Assembly: GCA_963725255.1 (NCBI GenBank)
Contig: CAVRXV010000005.1
Span: 1-64,000, forward strand
Source: JAIEPX01 sp963725255
Lineage (GTDB): Bacteria > Pseudomonadota > Gammaproteobacteria > JAIEPX01
DNA length: 64,000 bases
Direction: 5' to 3'
Shown here: positions 18,130 through 27,540 of the stretch, piece after piece
How positions within the stretch are numbered: the first letter of the stretch is position 1
How the letters are laid out: every line of letters starts with the position of its first letter
Position numbers and translations under genes: made by a program
Notes under the pieces: model-generated
What the model was told of the DNA's origin: nothing
Seen by the model: only the letters and a program-made list of their open reading frames with translations
The model's database searches: none

Positions 18130-18162
18130 AGGAGTAGTGGGGTCATGCCCTACCCTATCACT

Positions 18163-18714
18163 TCAAGCAAAATCACAAGACCCAAACGGATCTAAATCAT
18201 AAGAGCCTGGATTCAATTCTTCACGAACATCTAATAATGCACGCCCTTTCACATCAGGACGAGCCCATAATGTCAGACCAAATCCCACACTGGTCGCTGC
18301 CTTGCCTAAAGTGCCTAAAATAACCGCGTTGATTAACAAACTATTCACCATAGAGGTAATCACCAGAGTACTCGCAACGACCGGAATTGAAGCAAATAAT
18401 AAAATGAGGCTCGTTAAAATGGCTAAAATTCCAACAATAACCAGCATCTGACCGAGTTCGTGTATTGTAGGATAAGAATTTTCACAATATTTCTTTAGCA
18501 TCAGATTAAATTTATTTTCCCTTTTTTTATCTAAAGGCTTTTCTGCATAAGCAATCAGCGTTTCGTTTTCATCGTCTGAAATATCAACTTTTGCATCAAT
18601 TTCATTTGCAGTTACCAATTTATGCACTGAATCCAAAGCATGCAGAGCGTTTTGAAGAGCTTCTTGTAAAGCTGGATTTTGAAGCTTATCAATTCGTTCA
18701 TAATTCTTGTTCAT
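18163..18714 (-). CDS. Small membrane protein of unknown function
   Basis: A 183-residue protein: a soluble, charged N-terminal half (residues 1-80, predicted helical), then two or three hydrophobic segments at about residues 86-110, 115-130 and 133-150, and a short acidic C-terminal tail. I do not recognise the family. It lies 22-33 bp upstream of glyS in the opposite reading order sense (both minus strand, downstream of glyS), so it may be co-transcribed with glyQ-glyS without sharing function. Cytosolic N-terminus and helical-hairpin membrane anchor are predictions. Confidence 0.6.
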   Translation of the reverse strand: MNKNYERIDKLQNPALQEALQNALHALDSVHKLVTANEIDAKVDISDDENETLIAYAEKPLDKKRENKFNLMLKKYCENSYPTIHELGQMLVIVGILAILTSLILLFASIPVVASTLVITSMVNSLLINAVILGTLGKAATSVGFGLTLWARPDVKGRALLDVREELNPGSYDLDPFGSCDFA

Positions 18715-18735
18715 GACAACAGCGCCATTCGTTAA

Positions 18736-20832
18736 TTAACCCTGCTCAGAGAGCAAGGAAATATCCGCTATTTGTAGGAACATATTGCGAAGCTGTGACA
18801 GAAGCAAAAGTCTATTGTCGCGAAGGCTTGGGTTTTCAGCCATCACCAGCACTTGATCAAAAAACTGATCTACAGGTGATTGTAATGAGGCTAATTCTGT
18901 AAGCGCTTCGTCATAATTACCCGATTGATAAAGCGCGGTAATTTCAGATTGTTTTGTGTCCATCAAATGAGCAAGATTTTTTTCAGCATCATTTTCAAAA
19001 AGTTGTGGATTTACTTTTTCTAGATTGTTCGTTTGATTTTTTAAAATATTACTGACCCGTTTATTCGCAGCAGCAAGCGATTTAGCTTCCGGTAACGTTT
19101 TAAAATGCTGAACCGCTTTAATGCGTCCATCAAAATCCAAAGGATTGGTAGGAAATCTTGCATGTACAGCAGCAAAAATATCCGCAGAAACACCCTGTGC
19201 GCTGTACCATGTTCTTAAACGTTCAACAATAAAATTCAATGTATCTTCTAACACATTTTCATTCGGAAGTTTTACATGATAATGACTAACGGCTACTTCC
19301 AATAATTGACGCAGATCGAGCGACAATTTTTTTTCAATTGTGATGCGCAAAATTCCGAGGGCAGCACGACGCAATCCAAAAGGATCTTTATCACCCGTAG
19401 GCGCCTGATTCACACCAAAAATGCCAACCAGCGTATCTAATTTATCTGCTAAAGAAAGCGCACACCCTTCGAGTGTTTCTGGCAAAACATCGCCCGCAAA
19501 TCGTGGCAAATAATGTTCGCGTATCGCCAACGCAACATGCTGCGGTTCTTTGGCCAAAAGCGCGTAATAATACCCCATAATCCCTTGCAGCTCAGGAAAT
19601 TCTCCTACCATTTTCGTCATTAAATCGGCTTTGGCGAGAAGCGCTGCGCGTTCAGCTTGAGAAGGATCTGCTGTAATCTGCTGCGCAATGGCTCGAGCCA
19701 ATTTTTTATTTCGCTCGGTCTTTTCAAAAAGACTGCCCAATTTTGCTTGGAAAACAACTGATTTTAATTGCTCCACAAAAGGCTCAAGACTGCGCTTAAT
19801 ATCTTCTTGAAAGAAAAATTCAGCATCCGATAATCGCGCACGAATCACTCGCTCATTTCCCACGATCACAGAATTTTTATTAGTACTTTCAATATTACTA
19901 ATCGTAATAAAATGTGGGAGTAATTTCCCCTCTTTATCTTGAACTGCAAAACTTTTTTGATGCAACTGCATCGCACAAATTAAAGCTTCTTGCGGCACCA
20001 CAAGAAATTTCGGATCAAATTTTCCTAATAATGCAACGGGCCACTCAACCAATCCCGAGACTTCATCGAGCAGTGCTTCATCAATAATGGGATTACCAAT
20101 ATTACTCGCGCTCGCTTGAATTTTTTTTCGTATATCATTTCTGCGGTAGTTAAAGTCGACAACTACCTTCGCTTCCAACAATTGCGCTTGATAAGTAGAA
20201 GGTTCTTTTATAGCGATGCTGTCAGGATGATGAAATCGATGACCGCGGCTTTGTTGTGTCGGTATCACACCCATCACAGCATCATCAATCACCTTCTGAC
20301 CAAACATCATCACCACCCATTGTATAGGCCGAATAAATTGTGTGTCGTTCGCCCCCCAACGCATTGGTTTTGGAATCGGTAATTTTTTTAATGCCTCGTT
20401 GACAATAGACGCAAGTAAAGTATCGGTAGCAGCACCCGGTTGTTGCTGTTCAAAATACAATCGTTCACCTTGCTCGGTTTCTTTAAATGAAATGTCTTTA
20501 AACTCTACACCACAGGATCGTGCAAATCCAAGAGCAGCCGGCGTTGGCTCTCCTTGTTGATTAAAAGCCGCTTGTTTTGCCGGGCCAAATCGCACTATGT
20601 GGCGAGTAGGTTGTTGAGTGATTAATGCGGTAACGATAACAGCCATACGACGTGGAGTCGCATACCACGCCACAGATTCATGCTGTAATTCCGCTTGAAC
20701 TAAGCCGTTTTTAATTCCCTCGCAAAAACTATTGGCTAAAATAGGCAGCATTTTTGCGGGCAATTCTTCAGTGCCAATTTCAACAAGAAAATCAAGGGCA
20801 GCATTACCCGCATCATTCATTTTTTTCGTCAT
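18736..20832 (-). CDS. glyS: Glycyl-tRNA synthetase beta subunit
   Basis: A 698-residue beta chain of the bacterial alpha2beta2 glycyl-tRNA synthetase, which helps bind tRNA-Gly. The N-terminal DFLVEIGTEELPAKMLP and AWYATPRRMAV, central EFPELQGIMGYYYA and DKLDTLVGIFGVNQAPTGDKDPFGLRRAALGILRI are diagnostic, and the length is normal. The ATG at 20832 has GGAG six bases upstream; the frame extends four codons further to a GTG. It follows glyQ by 57 bp on the same strand, the usual glyQS order. Confidence 0.96.
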   Translation of the reverse strand: MTKKMNDAGNAALDFLVEIGTEELPAKMLPILANSFCEGIKNGLVQAELQHESVAWYATPRRMAVIVTALITQQPTRHIVRFGPAKQAAFNQQGEPTPAALGFARSCGVEFKDISFKETEQGERLYFEQQQPGAATDTLLASIVNEALKKLPIPKPMRWGANDTQFIRPIQWVVMMFGQKVIDDAVMGVIPTQQSRGHRFHHPDSIAIKEPSTYQAQLLEAKVVVDFNYRRNDIRKKIQASASNIGNPIIDEALLDEVSGLVEWPVALLGKFDPKFLVVPQEALICAMQLHQKSFAVQDKEGKLLPHFITISNIESTNKNSVIVGNERVIRARLSDAEFFFQEDIKRSLEPFVEQLKSVVFQAKLGSLFEKTERNKKLARAIAQQITADPSQAERAALLAKADLMTKMVGEFPELQGIMGYYYALLAKEPQHVALAIREHYLPRFAGDVLPETLEGCALSLADKLDTLVGIFGVNQAPTGDKDPFGLRRAALGILRITIEKKLSLDLRQLLEVAVSHYHVKLPNENVLEDTLNFIVERLRTWYSAQGVSADIFAAVHARFPTNPLDFDGRIKAVQHFKTLPEAKSLAAANKRVSNILKNQTNNLEKVNPQLFENDAEKNLAHLMDTKQSEITALYQSGNYDEALTELASLQSPVDQFFDQVLVMAENPSLRDNRLLLLSQLRNMFLQIADISLLSEQG

Positions 20833-20889
20833 TTTTCGCTCCACGCAACAAGAATTTTTTCACTCAAAGCTGATTCGCACGAACACATT

Positions 20890-21798
20890 TTATTTTTCCT
20901 GCAATAATGGAAAGCCTAATTTTTCCCTAGCTTCATAATAACTTTGTGCAACGGCTTGAGTTAATTTTCGCACTTGCAAAATAAATCGCTGACGTTCAGT
21001 CACGCTGATCGCACGCCGCGCATCCAGTAAATTAAAAGTATGTGACGCTTTTAAAGCCATTTCATAAGCAGGCAACGGTAAACTCAGCGCAATTAATTCG
21101 TGACATTGTTTTTCATAATTTGAAAATAAGTGTTTTAAATGTTCAATATCTGCGTGTTCAAAATTATATTTGGACATTTCAACTTCGTTTTGATGGAAAA
21201 CATCGCCGTAAGTCACTCGTCGACCATTATTTTCAGTCCATAAAACATCATACATACTTTCAACACCTTGAAGATACATCGCAATTCTTTCAAGGCCGTA
21301 AGTAATTTCTCCCGTCACAGGTTTGCACTCCAAACCTCCGACCTGTTGGAAGTACGTAAACTGCGTAATTTCCATACCATTTTGCCACACTTCCCAACCC
21401 AATCCCCATGCACCGAGTGTGGGTGACTCCCAATTATCTTCAACAAAACGAATATCATGTTCTAGTGGATCAATGCCTAATTCACGCAACGAATCTAAAT
21501 AAATTTCCTGAATATCGTTAGGTGACGGTTTTAAAATTACTTGGTACTGATAATAATGTTGCGCACGATTGGGATTGGCACCATAACGTCCATCCGTCGG
21601 ACGACGACATGGTTGAACGAACGCTGCGGACCAAGGCTCAGGACCTATGGCACGTAAAAAAGTAGCGGGATGAAAAGTACCTGCTCCCACTTCAAGATCT
21701 AACGGCTGAACAATAACACAACCTTGTTTGGACCAAAACTCATTGAGTCTTGAAATAAGTTCTTGGAAGGTTTTTGGTACGGCTTTTGGTGTTGGCAT
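20890..21798 (-). CDS. glyQ: Glycyl-tRNA synthetase alpha subunit
   Basis: A 302-residue catalytic alpha chain. FWSKQGCVIVQPLDLEVGAGTFHPATFLRA and EPWSAAFVQPCRRPTDGRYGANPNR are the class II signature of GlyQ, and ITYGLERIAMYLQGV completes the active site. Length is normal. First gene of the glyQS operon; a stem-loop lies 38 bp upstream of its start and could be a terminator for the preceding dsbA-like gene on the same strand. Confidence 0.96.
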   Translation of the reverse strand: MPTPKAVPKTFQELISRLNEFWSKQGCVIVQPLDLEVGAGTFHPATFLRAIGPEPWSAAFVQPCRRPTDGRYGANPNRAQHYYQYQVILKPSPNDIQEIYLDSLRELGIDPLEHDIRFVEDNWESPTLGAWGLGWEVWQNGMEITQFTYFQQVGGLECKPVTGEITYGLERIAMYLQGVESMYDVLWTENNGRRVTYGDVFHQNEVEMSKYNFEHADIEHLKHLFSNYEKQCHELIALSLPLPAYEMALKASHTFNLLDARRAISVTERQRFILQVRKLTQAVAQSYYEAREKLGFPLLQEK

Positions 21799-21835
21799 TA
21801 GTCACTCGATTAAAAAAAGATCCCGGAACAATTGA

Positions 21836-21860
21836 AGGGGAAGAATACGGATCTTCCCCT
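21836..21860 (-). terminator. Stem-loop between dsbA-like gene and glyQ
   Basis: AGGGGAAGA (21836-21844) pairs perfectly with TCTTCCCCT (21852-21860) around a 7-base loop. On the minus-strand transcript a run of seven U follows about a dozen bases later, farther than in an ideal intrinsic terminator. It could end the dsbA-like transcript or act as a processing stem. Confidence 0.5.
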
Positions 21861-21875
21861 CAAAAGAATTAGCAA

Positions 21876-22664
21876 TTAACTACGTAATTTTGCAATGAGG
21901 GCTACCAACTCATCTTTTGATGTCGCGCCAGGAACAAATTCTGTTTTACTGTAACTACGATTACTTAAAATAAATGCCGGCGTTCCCATCAAACCAAGTT
22001 CACGTGCTAAACGAAAATTTTCATTGATTTGATCTTCCACTTCTTTAGATGACATATCTTTTTTAAGTTTTGTAGCATCTAACCCAGATTTTTTTGCAAT
22101 TGCAAAAATATTTTTTTCGTTTAATGGCTCAGTGCTTGCTAAAAGCGCATCATTAAATTTAGCAAATTTATCTGCACCTTGTTTGTTAGATGCAATCACT
22201 GCTTTTGTTGCAATTTTTGAAGATTCACCAAAAATTGGAAGACCACGAACGACTACTTGAACTTTTGGATCTGCTTTAATAAGTTCGCCAATAACGGGTG
22301 ACATCGCTTTGCAATGACCGCATTGGTAATCTAAAAATTCGACGATTGTCACATCACCATTGGTATTGCCTAATGTCGGTGATTGTGAAGCATTAAATAA
22401 TGCCGCAGCATTTTTTGCGATCGCATCTTTAGCTTTTGTTGATACTTCAGCCATTTGTTTTTGTTGAAGTGCTTTAGACGCTTCAATCAAAACCTCAGGT
22501 TTATTAACGAGGTAATCATGCACCACTTGCTCAATTTGTTGCTTTTGATCAGCGCTGAAATTTGCTGCTGGAGCCGCAGCAGACGATGCAGAAAAAGCAG
22601 TCATGCTTGCCAATCCAATGGCAGAAACGGCTACGGTACTAAGAACAAAATTGAATGTCTTCAC
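21876..22664 (-). CDS. DsbA/Com1-like periplasmic thiol-disulfide protein
   Basis: A 262-residue exported thioredoxin-fold protein. Signal peptide about residues 1-25; the redox site is CGHC (Cys115-Cys118) in FLDYQCGHCKAMSP, and the cis-proline is in GLMGTPAFILS. A helical N-terminal extension (residues 40-90) precedes the thioredoxin core, as in the 27-kDa Com1 outer-membrane protein of Coxiella and its Legionella relatives, which belong to the DSBA_Com1_like family. Likely role: folding or isomerisation of disulfide proteins in the envelope. Monocistronic, upstream of glyQ on the same strand. Confidence 0.88.
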   Translation of the reverse strand: MKTFNFVLSTVAVSAIGLASMTAFSASSAAAPAANFSADQKQQIEQVVHDYLVNKPEVLIEASKALQQKQMAEVSTKAKDAIAKNAAALFNASQSPTLGNTNGDVTIVEFLDYQCGHCKAMSPVIGELIKADPKVQVVVRGLPIFGESSKIATKAVIASNKQGADKFAKFNDALLASTEPLNEKNIFAIAKKSGLDATKLKKDMSSKEVEDQINENFRLARELGLMGTPAFILSNRSYSKTEFVPGATSKDELVALIAKLRS

Positions 22665-22826
22665 GGTCGATTCCTCGGTTAGGTTGGTAAATGAGAGTAC
22701 CCTATCATGCTGGGTATTGAAGTCAAGCGGCAGGAAACTCTTCTAATCATACGCTATAATTGAAAAATAGATGGTCAATCTATTTAAGCTCATCAAGATT
22801 AATTGTGATATTTATGGGGGGGAATT

Positions 22827-23366
22827 ATGAAAACTCAATTAGCGCTAGCGCTACTGCTTGCAGTATCCACTGCCTCTGTACAGGCTCAACAGTCTTCAGG
22901 AAACAGTTCAGCTGGGGGTACAAGCTCAGGAGCTAGTCCCAGTACATGGTCCGGCCAAAGCCAATCTGGACAATCGAATAACCAACCTCCAGCTCAGAAA
23001 CCAGAGAAAGTTGCTTACGCGAAATGCTGCATTCCACCAGGAGGAGATGGCACAACGGAAAAGCCCTATAGCTCATTCGCTGAGGCAGATGCGGACAATA
23101 GCTGGAATAAATTGTCGGTGATGCCTTCACAGGCAGACCTAGACAAAATGGGTGGCGATACTCTCCAGTCACAGACAGACCCAAGTGGTTCTGTAAACCT
23201 TAATAAATCCCCAACCATTACTCCGCCCCCAAGAAGCACCCAAACCTCTCCGTCTGGCCGTGTCATAGAAACCATTGGTACCAGCAATATCTTTGATTGC
23301 AAATGCCCGCCGCCAAGCGCTCCTAGTAGCAGTAGTACAACTGGTAGCAGCACTCCTGCCCAATAG
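22827..23366 (+). CDS. Exported Ser/Pro-rich protein of unknown function
   Basis: A 179-residue protein with a signal peptide (residues 1-20, MKTQLALALLLAVSTASVQA) and a mature chain rich in Ser, Gly, Gln, Thr and Pro. A compact middle segment (residues 62-110) carries the CC pair of YAKCCIPPGG, and the C-terminus has FDCKCPPP, so four cysteines could pair. No family recognised. A strong GGGGGG ribosome site precedes the ATG. A decayed copy of its 3' third follows at 23408-23602, showing a tandem duplication in the past. Confidence 0.65.
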   Translation: MKTQLALALLLAVSTASVQAQQSSGNSSAGGTSSGASPSTWSGQSQSGQSNNQPPAQKPEKVAYAKCCIPPGGDGTTEKPYSSFAEADADNSWNKLSVMPSQADLDKMGGDTLQSQTDPSGSVNLNKSPTITPPPRSTQTSPSGRVIETIGTSNIFDCKCPPPSAPSSSSTTGSSTPAQ

Positions 23367-23407
23367 CTGCATAAAAACAATCTATACTGTGCTTAGTTCT
23401 TGCGTCT

Positions 23408-23602
23408 TCAGGGTGGTTTCACCGGCTCTATAAGCCTCAATAAAATCCAACTGTTACACCACCGTAAGAAGTACCGCGAGGCCATGATGTTGAAACCACA
23501 GGTATCAGTAATATTTTCGATTGCCAATGTCCTCCTCCCCCAAGTGACCCAGGAAGTAATAATCCAGCCCAACATCACCTCAATTATCATACAACAAAGT
23601 GA
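23408..23602 (+). pseudogene. Decayed tandem copy of the 3' end of the upstream exported-protein gene
   Basis: Translated in one frame it gives GSISLNKIQL, matching GSVNLNKSPT of the gene at 22827-23366; in another it gives ETTGISNIFDCQCPPPPSDPGSNNPA, matching ETIGTSNIFDCKCPPPS...TPAQ. The two parts are joined by frameshift and there is no start or ribosome site. This is a relic of a tandem gene duplication. Confidence 0.7.
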
Positions 23603-23704
23603 CACATTTAATTTTGGTTTGACATGGTCGCTGATTTTTTATTGATATTTTTCTCATATTATGATAGGATTTTGATCTGAGAATTGCTATTTAAGAGAAT
23701 CATT

Positions 23705-24687
23705 ATGCGAGAATTTCCAGAAGAAGTAATGACATTAATTGCAGACCGATTATCACTGCAAGACCTGGGGCATTCGCGGCGGGCATTACCTTTTTTTGCG
23801 CGTAATTTCTATCAGAGTTACATAAAAAAAATCACTTCAGTATATTCGCAAAAAGCAGTGCAGCAAGTAGCGCAAGGAGATGGATTTGAACTCATCCTAT
23901 TGAAAGATGGAACAGTATACAGTCGAGGGAAAAATGAATTTGGGGCTTTAGGCCACGGAGAAGTAATCGAAGTTAAAAACTTTTCACAAATTAAAGGGCT
24001 TCCGAAAATAATTACAAATTCTCGCAAACTTTGATTGTGCTTATTATCTTGCAGACACAGGGAATGTCTATATAACAGGTCAGGATCGATTACAATTAAT
24101 AACTGGTCAAGATAGGGTTGATTTACTTGACAAATCAATGAAAATTTATTGCCGCACACCGTATACAGTTTCCAAAGCTGAGTAAAATATCACAATGGGC
24201 ACCAGTGCGAAAACCAGTTTTTTTGTTAGTGAATTTGGGAAAGTATTCGGATGTGGGACAAATGATTTTGGTCAAGTGCTGCCAGGATGCCGAGGCGTAA
24301 TGCAGGAGCTTGTGGAAGATCCCGCAAGTGAGAAATGCAAAGAATGTAGTTGCTAGTTCATTCCACACAATCATCAGTGTGATGATCACTTCAATTCATT
24401 TGGAGAGAATGGATATGGTCAGCTATGTTTGGGACACTGCCTAGGGATTCCTGGCGTACATTCTTTTAAATTAGATTTTAATCCAGAAAATATTCGTGTC
24501 ACAACAGATGCTACATTTTTCCTAAGAAATAGTGGACAGCCTATACCTCTGTGGTAAAGTCGCAAAGACATTCAATGATTCAACAAAAAGATACAAAAAA
24601 ATGGAATGTGTTGGTGCAGCAAAAGATTGGCCAAATTTTATATCCTTGTTGAAACCACATGAAATTAATGTTCCACATGATCCTTAA
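23705..24687 (+). pseudogene. Decayed F-box-like / RCC1-repeat protein gene
   Basis: The intact start encodes an F-box-like segment (EFPEEVMTLIADRLSLQDLGHSRRA, residues 3-27) followed by an RCC1 repeat (LLKDGTVYSRGKNEFGALGHGE). After about residue 109 the frame breaks near 24030. RCC1-like blocks continue in other frames: YYLADTGNVYITGQD near 24050, GKVFGCGTNDFGQV near 24240 and FGENGYGQLCLGH near 24405, separated by stops at 24182, 24355 and 24557. RCC1 repeats form beta-propellers that regulate Ran in eukaryotes and occur in Legionella effectors such as LegG1. The gene is therefore a eukaryotic-like gene in decay. Confidence 0.75.
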
Positions 24688-24904
24688 TTCCTGAAATTGA
24701 AAAGTCTATGTAATACCGCAATAATTCGAGTAAACAACATAAAGTATTACCTCTTGAGTTAATTATAAAACTAAAACAATTTTCTACAATTGCTTAAAAC
24801 GACGATAACAGACACACCAAAATAACACAAAATAAACATGGTTGTGCCTCAAGAGTTTATGTTAGTAAGTAATGATATCTTAATAATAATATTTGCAAAT
24901 CATT

Positions 24905-26134
24905 TTAATTTTTTAAAAGTCCCTTCTTTTGCTTCCTAGTTGTTCTTCGAATATACTTGTCACAATCCCCCTGCCGCTGCAGTTTCACTTCACTGTCGAT
25001 CAGAAATTCTTTATTCTCTTTAAAGTCTTCCATACTTTTAAATTCACGTGCATTATGGCTCACTCTCCGAATATTCAACGGATCAAATCTGTCTTCACAA
25101 TAGGGCCTTGCACTAGTTGTCATATACTCCTCTGCAGTATGAAATGGTGCAAGTCTAATAGGTATAGGAGTATCGGGATGGTAGTTAATTCCACGTAGAA
25201 ATGACCACATATGCCCAAGTTCATGCATTACTGTGACATAGCTCTCGCTTAAATAATATATATGATTGCCTTCTGTATTCGCCGTATCTAAAAACAAAAT
25301 ATTTTGATCTGGACAATACTGCAATACAACACATTCTAGTGTCCCCGGTTTTCCATAAATTGTTTCATCGAGCAAGTATCTTACGAACTCTCTTGGGGAT
25401 TGATCAGCTACTCTGTCATCATCTAAATTTGCAGTTGCCATGGCTTCAGTGTCTTTTTTATTTTCTTTGACCTTAATTGTAGCTGAATTATTCATCCCAG
25501 GAACAATCATAAGATCAACTTTACATATTTTTGCTGCAGTAACGGTTTGGTCTAATAATAAACGCCCATCCTGGTTATGGTATCCGCGAAATAGATCTCC
25601 CAAAACATATAATCTTGCCGGAGCAGCAAAAAAATTATTGCTAAATTTTTCAATAACTTTGTCAAAGTTTACTGCAACTTGATTCGGGTCTTGAACCCCC
25701 TGCATTCCCCAATAGAGACTTTTCTCAGGTAGTCCTAGTTTTAGATATATAGATGTGATTTCATAAAAATTTCTTTGAATATGGTGATAACATTCCAGCA
25801 TACCTATTATTTCTTCCCAGTGGGGCTCTTGCTCTTTTGACCTATCTTCTACCAGTGCCCCTTCTTCTTTTTTATAAACTTTACCATCAATTGAAGTAAA
25901 TTGATTAGCAAACATATTTATTGCGCTGTTTATCTGTAGACGAATCTCATTCGACTGCTCCGATAATAGCCTAAAATTAGCCACGAGCAAGGTCACAAGT
26001 TCATAGATAGGTCTTTCCTTTTTCTGAAAAACATCCTCACAAATCAAATTTAATTCTCTGCTTTTATCAGTTAACATGGCCCTCAAATTTGGGATGCTGG
26101 GTGGGAATTCTCGCCCAAAAACAGATACTCTCAT
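24905..26134 (-). CDS. Putative HExxH zinc metalloprotease, effector candidate
   Basis: A 409-residue soluble protein with no signal peptide. The C-terminal part holds HELGH (His304, Glu305, His308) in VTVMHELGHMWSFLRG, the zincin zinc-binding motif. About 28 residues later AEEYMTTSARPYCED offers acidic candidates for the third ligand (Glu335 or Glu336), followed by NIRRVSHN. This order recalls the M91/NleD family of type III effectors that cleave host kinases, but the match is by motif only. The N-terminal 290 residues are unrecognised. Flanked by a decayed gene and by rpoH with about 500 bp between, so it stands alone. Cytosolic protein, probably secreted if functional. Confidence 0.65.
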   Translation of the reverse strand: MRVSVFGREFPPSIPNLRAMLTDKSRELNLICEDVFQKKERPIYELVTLLVANFRLLSEQSNEIRLQINSAINMFANQFTSIDGKVYKKEEGALVEDRSKEQEPHWEEIIGMLECYHHIQRNFYEITSIYLKLGLPEKSLYWGMQGVQDPNQVAVNFDKVIEKFSNNFFAAPARLYVLGDLFRGYHNQDGRLLLDQTVTAAKICKVDLMIVPGMNNSATIKVKENKKDTEAMATANLDDDRVADQSPREFVRYLLDETIYGKPGTLECVVLQYCPDQNILFLDTANTEGNHIYYLSESYVTVMHELGHMWSFLRGINYHPDTPIPIRLAPFHTAEEYMTTSARPYCEDRFDPLNIRRVSHNAREFKSMEDFKENKEFLIDSEVKLQRQGDCDKYIRRTTRKQKKGLLKN

Positions 26135-26581
26135 TATAGATTCTCCAAATTATTAATTGGGTACTCAATAGGAATAAACTCTCATTATGTGTTCCAAATA
26201 AAGTATAGTATAGTTGACATGGCCTAATTATGGCCACTTAATGCCCTAACCTCTGAATCAGTATGATTGTTACAAGACGTCGTTGAGACGAAACTCGAGA
26301 TTATCTCCTAGGAATGCTCTAAACCCCAGCTACCGGTGTGTTCTCTTTAATGAAATTAGTGCGGTAACTGTCTAACTGCTTTAGATAAAACGGGCCACTC
26401 ATTGAGCCCTGAAGGGGTCAGATCTCAGTTTGATGGCTTCTAGTGGAAATCCTGTGTGCTATATACTGAATAGTGACACTGACTGAATTGTAGAACTCAT
26501 CAAACTGAGATCTGCCACCTACCGCCCCCTCTCAATCTATGCTTACTCAATAAAAATACGTATTTTTACGGTGAAAAAAAG
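26135..26581. other. Non-coding stretch upstream of rpoH
   Basis: About 450 bp without a credible gene. It holds the inverted-repeat element described separately at 26419-26514; otherwise I see only AT-rich sequence and no tRNA-like or riboswitch-like fold. Confidence 0.4.
26419..26514. repeat. Inverted repeat element related to the 17.4-kb palindrome
   Basis: CAGATCTCAGTTTGATG (26419-26435) is repeated exactly in inverse orientation at 26498-26514, with a 62-bp loop. The outer end GGGGTCAGATCT resembles the GGTGTCAGATCT end of the element at 17395, but the inner parts differ. Same family or same mechanism of spread is likely; REP/RAYT-type origin is inference. Confidence 0.7.
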
Positions 26582-26608
26582 CTAGCACTCTGCGATAAAG
26601 ACTGCTAA
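26582..26608. promoter_or_regulatory. CIRCE-like operator overlapping the rpoH promoter
   Basis: CTAGCACTC (26582-26590), 9 bp, GACTGCTAA (26600-26608). The HrcA-binding CIRCE consensus is TTAGCACTC-N9-GAGTGCTAA, so 16 of 18 positions match with the exact spacing. The right arm overlaps an extended -10 (TGCTAAAAT, 26603-26611). If HrcA is encoded elsewhere in this genome, rpoH would be under heat-shock repressor control. Confidence 0.6.
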
Positions 26609-26643
26609 AATGGGACAATTCAATTAGAGTCCTGGAGATGTCT

Positions 26644-27498
26644 ATGTCAAATAGTCTGCAGAAATTGGAATTAGCGGTCCCAATGGGGAGCCTAGAAAGC
26701 TATATTCATTGGGCTCAACAAATACCCCTACTGACCGCTGAAGAAGAAATAGAGCTTGCGGTCCATTTTGCTAAAACTGGCGACCATGAAGCCGCTCGCC
26801 GTATGATTATGGCCCACATGCGCTATGTTATTAGTGTGGCGCGCGGTTATCTAGGATACGGGCTCGCTTTATCCGACCTCATTCAGGAAGGCGCAATTGG
26901 CTTAATGAAAGCCGTAAAACGTTTTGACCCCACCAAAGGCGTAAGATTAGTTTCGTTTGCTATGCATTGGGTCAAAGCGGAGATTCATGAATTCATCTTG
27001 CGCAACTGGCGCATTGTTAAAGTGGCTACCACTAAAGCTCAACGCAAACTTTTCTTCAATCTACGCAAAGCCAATAAAGAGCGCGATTGGCTGAGTTGTA
27101 ACGAAGTGAAAATGCTTGCGCATAAACACGATGTTAAAGAAATCGAAGTAACTCGTATGGAAGAAAGACTTCATGGCCACGATGTCGCTTTTGATCGCGC
27201 TTCTAATGATGATGATGACATATCTGCACCTGCTAACTTTCTCGAGTCTTATCAATTCGACCCAGCTCACGCTGCTGAATCACGTGATTGGTCATCACAA
27301 CGAGAACAATCACTCCACGCCGCGTTATCAGAATTAGATCCGCGCAGTTTGGATATTTTACAACATCGTTGGTTAAATGATAGCAAGTTGACTCTGCACG
27401 ATTTGGCTGCAAAATATAGCGTTTCAGCAGAACGCATTCGGCAACTTGAAAAACATGCCATGACGAAAGTGAAAAAAGCGATCGAAGAAGCTGCTTAA
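26644..27498 (+). CDS. rpoH: RNA polymerase heat-shock sigma factor (sigma-32)
   Basis: A 284-residue sigma factor. The N-terminal PMGSLESYIHWAQQIPLLTAEEE, region 2 (LIQEGAIGLMKAVKRFDPTKGVRLVSFAMHWVKAEIHEFILRNWRIVKVATTKAQRKLFFNLRK) and region 4 HTH (LHDLAAKYSVSAERIRQLEKHAM) are diagnostic; the QRKLFFNLR 'RpoH box' is intact. The ATG at 26644 sits six bases after GGAG; the ATG at 26638 directly abuts it and is unlikely. It directs transcription of chaperone and protease genes. The promoter has an extended -10 overlapped by a CIRCE-like palindrome. Confidence 0.96.
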   Translation: MSNSLQKLELAVPMGSLESYIHWAQQIPLLTAEEEIELAVHFAKTGDHEAARRMIMAHMRYVISVARGYLGYGLALSDLIQEGAIGLMKAVKRFDPTKGVRLVSFAMHWVKAEIHEFILRNWRIVKVATTKAQRKLFFNLRKANKERDWLSCNEVKMLAHKHDVKEIEVTRMEERLHGHDVAFDRASNDDDDISAPANFLESYQFDPAHAAESRDWSSQREQSLHAALSELDPRSLDILQHRWLNDSKLTLHDLAAKYSVSAERIRQLEKHAMTKVKKAIEEAA

Positions 27499-27540
27499 TC
27501 ACTTCAAGGTTGAAGCATTCTTATCTTCCTATTATCAATG

